Below are positions 19,226 through 29,219 of a stretch of 64,000 nucleotides of DNA, in pieces; within the stretch, counting starts at the first letter, position 1; each line of letters opens with the position of its first letter. Position numbers and translations under genes: made by a program. The notes beneath the pieces are model-generated. The model searched no databases. It was not told the DNA's origin and was given only the letters and a program-made list of their open reading frames with translations. Location of the stretch: NCBI GenBank assembly GCA_050084515.1, contig CM114275.1, positions 5,890,001 through 5,954,000 on the forward strand. Reading direction: 5' to 3'. The DNA comes from Blasia pusilla (Eukaryota > Marchantiophyta > Marchantiopsida > Blasiales).

Positions 19226-21742
19226 ATGGCGAGCGTTCTGGAGAGCACGAAGATCGGCGACCTCGCGAGGCACAAGAGGACAGTGATTGCGGTGTCCGAC
19301 ACTGCGACGGTACAGGACGTGATGGACAGTCTCCTGCAGCACAACATCACCGCTGTGGCGGTGGTCGGATCCGCCAACCACTGGTTGGGCGCGGGGGGGA
19401 CGTCTATCGCGCAGGGCAACACTCAGTACATTGTGAGTAGCCCACTGCTTTTCGTTGAGCCTGCTCCCTCGCAACATCGACCAGCGAGCACTCGACTCCA
19501 TCTCTGTAGTGTAGTGTCCGATGTCCTCGACTCCGTCTCTGTGTAGTGTCCGATGTGCTGGGCTCCATCTCTGTGTAGTGTCCGACGTCCATGCTGGAGC
19601 TGCACTGGTTTTTTTTGGCGCCAGTGGGCTTCTGATCGATGCAGAAATCGCGGTTGCGTAGAGGGTTGAAGTGCATCGGCTGATCTCGACGTAGTTACGA
19701 ACCATGAGCTTCTTGTTCAGTGAGGTACAGGACTGTCAGTGCTTGACCGAATGGTTGTGGTGGTGGTGTTTCTGTAGCCACAGCAGAGAGCGATGCATCT
19801 CAATTCGACGCGAGCTTTGAGGCTTTCTGGTCTTTCTTTTCCTTCCCTTCCCTCTCCTTTCGGTTCATTTCCTGTAGATCAAGGACAAGGGATTGGAGAA
19901 GCCCCTCAAATGATGCCCTCTGGTGGCAACAACCCCCCTCTGTCATACCCAGCAGGAGAGAGTAGGATAGAACCGCAAGAACTAGAGCACTAGTCACGAA
20001 CGTAATGAGAGTCAATCCTGTCTGACTATCTGCGAGGCTGGAAAGGCCATGGCTCGGTGTGGTGTGCTGCAGTTGAGGGAAGTGTAAGCAGTTGAGAGAG
20101 GAAGTTCTGTCTTTGTTGTGGTACTGAGGTACTGGTGACAGGAAAGACCTCAAATTGAGGTGTGCTTTGGAAAGGAGTGTGCTGTTTTGCTGACTGCAGC
20201 CTACGATTTGGTTGCAGGGGATGGTGTCGATTCTTGATGTGGTGCTGCACATAGCTGACAACTTGGGCCAGCCGGACAAGGAAGTCGGGATTCTGGCAGT
20301 GAACATCATCGGCCAATCCGACGAGAGCAGAACTTTGTGGACTCTCAGCCCTACCACCCCGTACGTTTCCCTCTCCTTGAGCAAGTGATTCGTCGTCGTC
20401 TTAGATGAGCGTTGTTTGTTCGTGCTTTGGCCGAGCGCGATGCAAACGAGTCCAGTTTGTATAACGGTCTTTCTCTTTTTCCAAAACTGTCGAATGGACT
20501 CTCTGATCTGCTGTTCGGCTGCTGCAACAACGAGTTCAGTTCCGTCCACACTCTTTAGTCAGACTAAGCAGATCATTGCCGCTCATTCGGTGCCGTCATC
20601 TTTCGCAACCCAACTCACTCAGAACATCCACTCCTCCTCCTATGTCTCTGGCAGTAGATTGCATGAGGGTGTAGCTAACCTGTCACAAGATCCCGAAATT
20701 CTGTGATGAGTGCTATTCATCACTTTCAGTAGCGTCGATTCACTGCCCAAAGCTACTCACTGCACTGGAAAGCAAACGGTATTGGGGATCTCAATCAGGT
20801 GAGTCTGGAAGGTAAGGTAGATGAGAGCATCTCATGGAGCTGTGACTGAGCTCTTCTGCAGTCACACTGCAGAAGAGAGGTTCCCTCCTCTCATATGGAG
20901 GTAGACTCTCTATTTTCTCAGACGTGATATTCTCCTACACAGCATTCATCCGAATCTGAAGCACTTTACAACCGGGGCATTGGGTTCATTATGATCGCAT
21001 GCTTGGCTAAGATGGGCACTGCACAACGTGGTTTCAGCTAATGCTTCCGTTCCGGTGGATGAACAGGATCATCGAGGCGATGGAACCACTGAGCAAGGGA
21101 GTGCACCGGTTTTTGGTGCCACTGGGAGGGACATCGCACGGCGCATCGAGTGGAGCAGAAATCAATGAGACAGCTCCTGCGTTCGCCATGCTTTCGCAGA
21201 CGGATGTTGTGCGCTTCTTGCTACAGAACATAGATCACGTGGGTCCAGCCGCTGCGAAAACTGTGGATGCACTCGGGCTCATCAATCCTGGCGTTCCTCC
21301 AGTGGCGGTTCCCTCCAACATGCCCCTAATCGATGTCATTCGTCTGATGCGCAACGAGGGCGGGCTGTCAGCCATAGCCGTCGTCGCTGCCATGGACGGC
21401 ATCACCCCAGGCTCGCAGCCCAAAGCTGTCCAGGGTGGGAAGATTTTGGGCACCATATCCGCCAGCGATTTCAGGGGCCTCAAATCGGACACCTTGCGAA
21501 CCATCGCCGACGTCACAGTGGAAGCCTTCCTCAGAAGCATGTCTGGTGTCGATGCCGGAAGACCTCCTGTAACTTGCCGCCCCTGCACTCCTCTGGGAAC
21601 AGTCATGGCCGATGCCATCACCTCCAAAGTGCACAGAGTTTGGGTCACCAACGAGGACGGATGGCTCAGTGGAGTTGTCACCTTCTCAGACATGATCGGA
21701 GCAATCAGGTATCATCAAAAGCTCGCATCCACCAATTCATGA
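19226..21742 (+). CDS. PV42-like CBS-domain protein (SnRK1 gamma-type), three exons
   Basis: Four-CBS protein of the plant PV42a/b group, related to the AMP-sensing gamma/SNF4 subunits of SnRK1 kinase and linked to reproductive development in Arabidopsis. Exons 19226-19432, 20218-20360 and 21067-21742 join in phase to 341 residues. Supporting blocks: HNITAVAVVGSANHWLGAGG in the first CBS; YIGMVSILDVVLHIAD across the first junction; SKGVHRFLVPL; MLSQTDVVRFLL; KILGTISASDFRGL; and KVHRVWVTNEDGWLSGVVTF in the last CBS. These blocks run parallel to PV42, including the GHW-I-GAGG and S-DLRG-like pieces. No signal peptide or membrane segment is visible, so it is presumably cytosolic or nuclear. An upstream acceptor at about 21044 would put a stop in frame, so 21067 was chosen. 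Confidence 0.85.
19501..19591. repeat. 32-bp tandem repeat in intron 1 of the PV42-like gene
   Basis: Three consecutive copies, starting at 19501, 19536 and 19568, share TCTCTGTGTAGTGTCCGATG. They lie just after the 5' splice site of intron 1. Confidence 0.85.
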
Positions 21743-22607
21743 ATGCAAAAACCTCCACAGCGCAGGTGACCTACAAAAGCAGGACGTCAAAAGAAGAGCG
21801 ACTGCGAGCTCCCTCACACACTTCTCTGCTTCTTGCGGGTACCTCTACCAATCCGCCAAGCCAGTCGGTGCTTCCTGTGCTCACGGATTCCGGAGCGCCC
21901 CTTCCCAGTTCAGCGACTGCACGCCTGCGAACGGACAGAACGTTCGGACATAGCATAGATCGGCACAACAGCACAATGGCGGAGTTCGCCGACCCTGATT
22001 GTGAAGCTTCACTTTGAGGTTGGAGCAGAATCGAGGCAGGATGAGAGCCGAGTCACGCCTCGAAACCGAACGCAACAGCAAAAGGCAAGCGTCGGGTGCG
22101 ATTGCCTCTCCCTAATTTTGGTATCCTAGAGCGCGCGCGCACACACTTTTTTTTCGCGCTTGGGATTGAGGGGGGCGAACAATAAACAAATGGACAATGA
22201 GGAGCTTCCCTCCGAGAGTCGAAACTTAGAAGACGAAATCTTTCTTCGGCGGTAGCACAAACGTTTGACGTACTTCGTTCATCGTCGAAAGCAGACAGAA
22301 TCAAGTGCTTTCTTCAACTTCAATAAAACATCATCAACACATTCGGTAGCGCGCAAGTGTTTTTCCCGTCTGCAAGAGCGATGAAATGAGAAGTAATCGC
22401 GAACCTCCGACTCCCGGCCATAGCCATCGAGTCCGTTCGCTCGCACGGCGCGAACAGAGCGCACTGGTACGGAATGGCGCGAATTTCGCTAATCTGACTC
22501 CATTTGTAGCGAATGGTCATCCATCTTTTGTGCGTGTGTCGTCGAATTATTCTAAAAATCGCGACAGATTTAAGTTTCTTTTATAAAGCACAAACTTTGT
22601 CCATTTG
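21743..22607. other. 3' flank of the PV42-like gene, no further gene
   Basis: The first few hundred bases are presumably 3' UTR. A CG/CA alternating purine-pyrimidine run lies at about 22130-22146. No open frame here resembles a known protein. Confidence 0.5.
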
Positions 22608-22878
22608 GGCTCTCTTTCATCCTTGCAAAGCATGGCCTTACAAAATTGTACACCTTTAGTTTCTCTTGTTAGCACTTGGTTAGTACAACGGTATTTAAGG
22701 CTCTCTTTCATCCTGGCAAAGCATGGCCTTACAAAATTGTACCTTTAGTTTCTCTTGTTAGCACTTGGTTAGTACAACGGTATTTAAGGCTCTCTTTCAT
22801 CATGGCAAAGCATGGCCTTACAAAATTGTACCTTTAGCTTCTCTTGTTAGCACTTGTTAGTACAACAGTGTTTAAGAA
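22608..22878. repeat. about 90-bp tandem repeat, three copies
   Basis: Copies start at 22608, 22699 and 22788 with GGCTCTCTTTCAT. They share GCAAAGCATGGCCTTACAAA, TTTCTCTTGTTAGCACTTG and AGTACAACGGTATTTAA. Divergence is only a few percent, so the expansion is fairly recent. Confidence 0.92.
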
Positions 22879-22959
22879 GAAAAGAAGACTTCAAAAGACC
22901 TAAGTGTCCACATGCAAGAGGGATTCTCCAAGCCCGATATTCTTTCGCTGTAATAATCT

Positions 22960-23200
22960 ATATTATATGGGAGAGTGCTTTCTTGATTTGTAAATATTTT
23001 TATGCTTGACATGTTGCAATTGGGCAGCAAGAAAATGTTTTTATTTATACGAGTAGCTAGAAAATTGTGCCTACAAGATAAGTCATTTCACTCCGGTGCA
23101 TGGCACAAGTTGTCCACTAGTATAGATTATGGGAGAGTGTCTTCCTGATTTGCAAACACTTCTCTGTTTGACACTCAACAATTGGATAGCAAGAAAATGT
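22960..23200. repeat. two tandem diverged copies of the dispersed AT-rich repeat
   Basis: TATGGGAGAGTG, CTTGATTTG, TTTGACA and AGCAAGAAAATGTTT occur in the same order twice, from about 22966 and about 23128. The words match those at 17545-17830 and, inverted, at 18318-18425. Confidence 0.6.
23097..23120 (+). mobile_element. Helitron-like 3' terminus (candidate)
   Basis: The perfect hairpin GTGC-ATG-GCAC (23097-23106) is followed ten bases later by CTAG (23117-23120) and a T, as at plant Helitron 3' ends. A diverged counterpart (GCATGGCATGGGCTACCC then ACTGG) lies near 17761. No 5' end or Rep/helicase gene was found. Confidence 0.3.
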
Positions 23201-26200
23201 TTCACACACTAATTGTTAAAGGAGGAAAGACGAAGTAATCATAGGAAGTAGTAAGCAATTGAAACGGGTTTTCCACTACTTCAAAATTAAATCACCATCC
23301 AAGAAGTTAATATGTGTATATCATTAATATATCCCTAATGCATGAAATAAAAGTTTTAAAAAAAAAGGAGATTGGAATGGAGTGAAAGGGAAGGAAGAAA
23401 TATTAAAAGGGGTGGAAGTGTATCAATTAAATGCACACTAAGGAATGATGCAAACATTTTTTTATTATACTAACACCATAGGTCAGGTGGAGAGGTGTTT
23501 GTGAGAATAAATTCGATTACAATCTTTAAATACTTTTATGTTCCAAAAACAACATCATGCCTTTCTCAAGTTTCCTCCCACACCAAATAAGTTACTTATT
23601 ACGTGTACTTTCTTTTGTTGCAGAATGCTTCACTTCTTTAAGACTTAAGAACACTGAACCCACTATTGATAACAACATCCCATTCCTTGAAGTAGTATGT
23701 GTAATTCCATATCTCTTTAACAAGAAGCCAATTATAACCAAATTCGGTGCTAGATAAACTAAGTCATATTTTTTTCTTCTCCTCATGGATTTTTCCATTC
23801 TCTCTTAGTCAATTGTCTTTCCCTAAGGAAAAAGTTTCATCATTTAGGATTTTAGAAAAAAATCTTATTGCCATATTCTCCCTTTTCTTTGCGATTGATT
23901 GAGGCCTTGAAGTTCTGCAACTCTAGGAGTCCCTCCACCACTTAGGATCCGATTGTCGTGACCCTCATAACCAAATGAGCACCAAGCGAAAGATCAGAAC
24001 TCTAGTGGGCTCATGGTAGGATGGTTTGCGCGTTGGAGACGTCTCCTAAAGGAAACACAATATATGATACACGAACAAGGTTGAATGTTTCATACATTTA
24101 TGATCGCGACTAGGGTACCTAAACCAAACGTGAACCAAGACTTGAGACCTGAGAGGAGTGGAGTCTAAGAAGATATGTTGCCAAAGAGGTAAGAACCGGA
24201 TTTGGAACGAGACTAGCGTTTGGGGTTTTTTACTGTACTTTGGACCATAAATTTTAATCCCAAGATTTTCTTGGGACAAATAAGGTGTCATTGGAAAGCT
24301 TATGCAACGCACCAAACATATCAAAAAACATACAAGCAGGGACTTAGAGACTGTCCAAAAATGATTATAAGGGGAGTTGGGTTCATGGACAAAAAAAAAG
24401 GGCCCGCGAGTCTCCTTCCCAAAAGATAGGGGGAGGACGGAGAACCCCAAAAGTACTAGTAAGGGGAATGTTTGGAACTCAAACTCCACTTTGGGGCGCC
24501 ACGGGACGAACCAACGGCACAAAATGGATCAGGAGTTTGGCGTTGGGATTCAAAAACCAAACCAAGTCCAATAGATTGGATTTCGAAGGTCACTCTTGGA
24601 TTCCAATCCTCGACTCACTTAAGTGGGTCCTGGTTAGGGGCTCATGCAAAGTCTATTGAATAGTTGGGATAGCTAGGTGCGCGAACATTGTTGTTGTTGG
24701 GAAGTAAGGAATTAGGAAGGTTGAGCTTGAAGAAGTGTCGGGTTGAGAGCTCAGTGAGTTGGAGGGCTAATTGATCCAGACCAAACTATCGTGAGTATGT
24801 TTAGGTGTAGATCAACAGTGAGAGCGTGACCTACTAAACGTACAATTCTACAACACTAGAGATTGACGTTCAAGAGGAGTAGGCGCACGACTCTAGGGAC
24901 CTCATTAAGCTTCTCTCTTAGGACTTAGTCCTATGCATCCTAATATATTTGCGACTTCCCTAGGTTTCCAAGATTTGATACAATCTTACGGTCCACGTCT
25001 TAGCATACAAATAACCATAAGAAATGAAGGGGGGAAAGGAAAAGCAAAGCCATCCCTAAGAAAATTGGATGGAGTCAAATCCCCCTTGGAAAGGTGGTTT
25101 AAAGACCCATGAATGACTCCAAACTGAGCAAAGAAGGAGCAAAACATAACTAGTCTACGAGTGTAGAAAACCACTTCTTTGCAAGTCCAAAACTACTACT
25201 TGGACTTGTAACTAATTGATTTTTTTATGACCTATTTGCAAGTCAGTTGCGAGACAATTTTTACGACCACTCTGATTCGTAAGCACTTGGAAAGATGTGA
25301 GTCATTAATGACTATTGTGCAAGCATTCTACAACTAAACTACGAATCACTTGCGAGTGTAATAAAACAAAACTTTCAAGTCACGTTGCAATCGTAATTGA
25401 CTCACAAATTGTGATTCAATTACGAGTGTTGGACTCGAAAGTTGGCGAGTCTAGTGCAACCACACAACGATTCCATTACGTCTTTTGGGACTCACAAAAT
25501 TGCCTCAAATATAGTAGTTAACCTTTCATGAGGAAACTTGCTAGATAATAGGGTAAGGAATAAGGGAATAAAGTGATTGATAGAGAGTCCATAATGCGCT
25601 CTCGGAGGACTCTCTATAATCTAGAGAGTAGAGGGATGAAAAGGGTAGAGATTGAGAAGGAGTAGGATCAATGATAGAAGAAAATTGGAGAAATTGAGAA
25701 TCTCTCTACTATGGTATGAAGTCGGAGGTGATCCTCCCCCCCTCTCTAGAAGACAAAGTTAAATGGGCCCCGGCACTAGTTCATGGTATATTCACATCTA
25801 TGTAGAATTTTCTATCCCTACATTATTAGATTATTGGTGCATTTAGAATTGTTCCATTTGGAGAGGAGAAAGTAACAAATAAAGTATAACTTAAGTGGCA
25901 AATCTTTCACTTGTATTATGATGCTCAAAGTTACTCCATCTTCTCCAATCTTGAGATGTCGAGAAAGGGACGGATGTTTTGATGGATTTGTTCTCCAATG
26001 CACATTTATTTTGGATCTCCATCATGTTTGTCTCACTCTCTTTGACTGGGAAAAACACAACTTTAATAAATCTTTATGGGAGAACCTATGACAAGTGCGA
26101 AAAGACGAGGACCTTCAAAGTGAAGGTCCAAGGTCTTATGGAAGTGGTCGAATGTGCCTCCCATGGTAGTCACGATGGGAGTGAGTGGCAAGTTATCCTA

Positions 26201-26489
26201 ATCCTTTTGAGGAGAAAACATTACATCTTTACTTCTGCCCATGGGGGGGGGAGTCACAACGTCAAAGCACACCACCTTCAACTATAACACTAAAACGGAG
26301 GGTGAACATAACTATGTAATCTAGTCATCTTCTCAAGAATGGTAGCAAATTTGAGTGGCCCTAGTGAACACCAAGGCCACAAAGGGGCAAATGAAGAGAT
26401 GAAGAGGAATTCTTTGAAACCCAACATCACCCCGCAAACATCAACATGCCTCTCAAAATATAGTGTATGATTGCCAACAAGACTCGAAA

Positions 26490-27360
26490 ATGCAGCGGTG
26501 GGAATAGGGATTGGAAACGAAAGTGCAGTGGTGGAAATGGGGATGGAGAGCAGTTCGACTTGGGGTTTGGCTCGTCCTCGGCTTTGGATACGAAAGTGCA
26601 GTGGTGGAGATGTGGATGGAGAGCAGTTCGAGTCCTGGTGGAAAGAGTGGTGGAGATGTGGATGGAGAGCAGTTCGACTTGGGGTTTGGATCTTCCTGGG
26701 CCTTGGAAACGAAAGCGCAGTGGTGGAAATGGGGATGGAGAGCAGTTCGATTTGGGGTTTCGATCTTCCTTGGGCCTTGGTGACGAAAGTGCAGTGGTGG
26801 AAATGGGGATGGAGAGCAGTTCGACTTGGGGTTTGGATCTTCCTGGGCCTTGGAAACGAAAGCGCAGTGGTGGAAATGGGGATGGAGAGCAGTTCGACTT
26901 GGGGTTTGGATCTTCCTTGGGCCTTGGTGACGAAAGTGCAGTGGTGGAAATGGGGATGGAGAGCAGTTCGACTTGGGGTTTGGTTGGAAACGAAAGCGCA
27001 GTGGTGGAAATGGGGATGGAGAGCAGTTCGACTTGGGGTTTGGATCTTCCTTGGGCCTTGGTGACGAAAGTGCAGTGGTGGAAATGGGGATGGAGAGCAG
27101 TTCGACTTGGGGTTTGGATCTTCCTGGGCCTTGGAAACGAAAGCGCAGTGGTGGAAATGGGGATGGAGAGCAGTTCGACTTGGGGTTTGGATCTTCCTTG
27201 GGCTTTGGTGACGAAAGTGCAGTGGTGGAAATGGGGATGTAGAGCAGTTCGACTTGGGGTTTGGATCTTCCTTGGGCCTTGGTGACGAAAGTGCAGTGGT
27301 GGAAATGGGGATGGACACCAGCTCGAACTTCCTCCTCGGCCTCCGAAACGAAAGTGCAGC
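26490..27360. repeat. 74-bp minisatellite, about eleven units, alternating subtypes
   Basis: Units begin GAAAGYGCAGTGGTGG and continue GGGGATGGAGAGCAGTTCGA, then CTTGGGGTTTGGATCTTCC. Starts at 26710, 26784, 26858, 26932, 26992, 27066, 27139, 27213 and 27287 are 73-74 bp apart, except one 60-bp unit. The ends (26518-26700 and after 27300) are more diverged. Subtypes marked AAGCG and AAGTG mostly alternate, which makes a 148-bp higher-order unit. The array lacks stop codons in several frames on both strands, so it produces long overlapping frames (up to 369 codons, minus). These are judged non-coding. It starts about 300 bp beyond the stop codon of the ABCB gene. Confidence 0.95.
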
Positions 27361-27679
27361 GGTGTAAACCAGACGGACACAGCGCGCAACTACACCCAAC
27401 GATGCGCGAGTGACCGAAGTCGATCGAAAGTCCGCCCACAGTCGATCGAAGCGCGGTTCATTCCCCCAAGCCGGTGGACAAATGCGATGAGATTCATGAG
27501 TAGATAGATATCCTACCTAAGTAGCCGACGAACGATCGAACAACCAACCAACCAACCAACAGGCAAGCAAGAAAGCAATCGAGACGGCAATGAATGAAGC
27601 GATCGAACAATCGAACTATCGAACAATCGAGCGAGCAAGCAACGTCGCCCCGACGAATCGAGCCTCGTGACAACATCCA
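27361..27679. other. 3' flank of the ABCB gene with short tandem words
   Basis: Contains CAAC, CAAG and GAACAATC short repeats (about 27540-27640). It is presumably the 3' UTR of the minus-strand transporter gene. Confidence 0.5.
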
Positions 27680-29171
27680 CTAGTCCCGGCCTCCGAGAGC
27701 GTGGCCGAGCGAGTGGCGACGCTGCTGGAGCTGGATGAGATTCGCGTACGCGCAGTTGAGGCTGAGCAGATCCCGGTGAGTCCCCTGTTCGATGATCTGC
27801 CCGTCCTTCATGACGGCGATGAGATCGGCGTGCCGAATGGTGGACAGTCTGTGCGCGATGATGACGGTGGTTCGGTTCGACATGATTCGATCGAGCGCCT
27901 CCTGAATCAACCTCTCCGATTGAGCGTCCAGAGCACTGGTGGCCTCGTCCAGTAGAAGGATCTCCGGGTCCTTGATGAGCGCTCTGGCGATGGCGACTCG
28001 CTGCTTCTGCCCCCCGGACAGCTGCACTCCTCGATCGCCCACCTCAGTTCGGTAGCCGTCCGGCAAAGCGCTGACGAAAACATGAGCGTTGGCGGTCTTC
28101 GAAGCTTGCAGCACCTCCCCTTCGGTCGCGTGCTCCTTCCCGTATCGGATGTTGTGGTAGATGCTGGTGGCGAAGAGCGGCGGTTCCTGCTGCACGTAGC
28201 CGATGTGCTTCCGAAGTGCTCGAAGGTCGAGCTTTCGGATGTCGAACCCGTCGATGAGCACTCTGCCCCACGAAGGATCGTAGAACCTCTGGATGAGGAG
28301 CACCACGGAGCTCTTGCCCGATCCGCTGGCCCCTACCAGCGCCAGACTCTTGCCTGCGGGGACTCGGAGGCTCAGGTCCTTGAAAACGGCCAGTTCTGGC
28401 CTCATGGGGTAGCTGAAGGCCACATGCCGAAACTCGATTTCGCCCCTCACTTCGACCAGCACTTCGGCTTCGGGGTCTTCGGGGTCGATTTCGCTCTCCC
28501 GGTCCAGGATCTGGAAGATGGAGTCCAGCGCGTGGCCTCCTTTCACGAAATCGGGGGCCATGGCGATGGTTTCGGCCACCCCGAAGGCTGCGAAGATGAG
28601 CACCATGATGATTTTTATGGCGTTTCCGAATGCCGTCTCGCCCCTGGCCACCAGGGTGGACGAGTACCAGAGCGCGAGGGCGTACGAACTGTACATGAAG
28701 AACTGGGACACCCCATAGCCGATGCCGGAGACTTGGGCTTTCACGAAGGTTTTCTGCCTGGGGATTTCGAGCTCCTGCTGGAGCAGCTCCAGAACCTTGC
28801 CTTCGGCACAGAAAGCTGCCACTGTGCGGATGTTGCCCACTGCCTCCCCCGCCACCATGCTCACTCGCTCGTAGGCCTTGGGGAGATCTCCGCCGAAGCC
28901 CTTCAGGAAGAAGTTCTGCACACACCCGACGAAACGCTTCTTCAGGGATCGATCGCAACGACGGGGAATCGGCCCGGTTCGTCCTCTCGCTTCTGCTGAT
29001 CTTACTCGTCCGAATTCTTTGTCATTCATGTTTCGGATCAGTTTCTGCCCGTGGCCGAATGGGATCGACCCGGCACTCGACCGATTCATGCTTCGGCTCA
29101 GTTTCTGCCATGTCCGAATGGGATCGACCCGGCACTCGACCGATAGATGCTTCGGCTCAGTTTCTGCCACG

Positions 29172-29219
<48 letters not shown>

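Larger units (their letters stand above)
22879..26489. other. AT-rich intergenic DNA, no gene recognised
   Basis: Holds further copies of the dispersed repeat (22960-23200) and a Helitron-like end (23097-23120). The stretch 24000-24900 resembles flanking or untranslated sequence of a decayed LTR element (for example GGTGTCATTGGAAAGCT at about 24282), but no pol motif is readable. The stretch 25180-25520 is rich in repeated ACTCGNAAG-like words. The longest open frame (25979-26287 plus) has no known domain. Confidence 0.45.

Noticed and set aside
18871-19705. Minus-strand frames of 183 and 221 codons
   Set aside because: They are antisense to the PV42-like first exon and its GA tract, with (SL)n products.
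21044-21066. Earlier acceptor for exon 3 of the PV42-like gene
   Set aside because: In the required phase it introduces TAA immediately; the acceptor at 21064-21066 gives the family-like PIIEAMEPLSKGVHR.
26290-27439. Five long frames (197-369 codons) on both strands
   Set aside because: All are products of the stop-free 74-bp repeat; none has a conserved domain.
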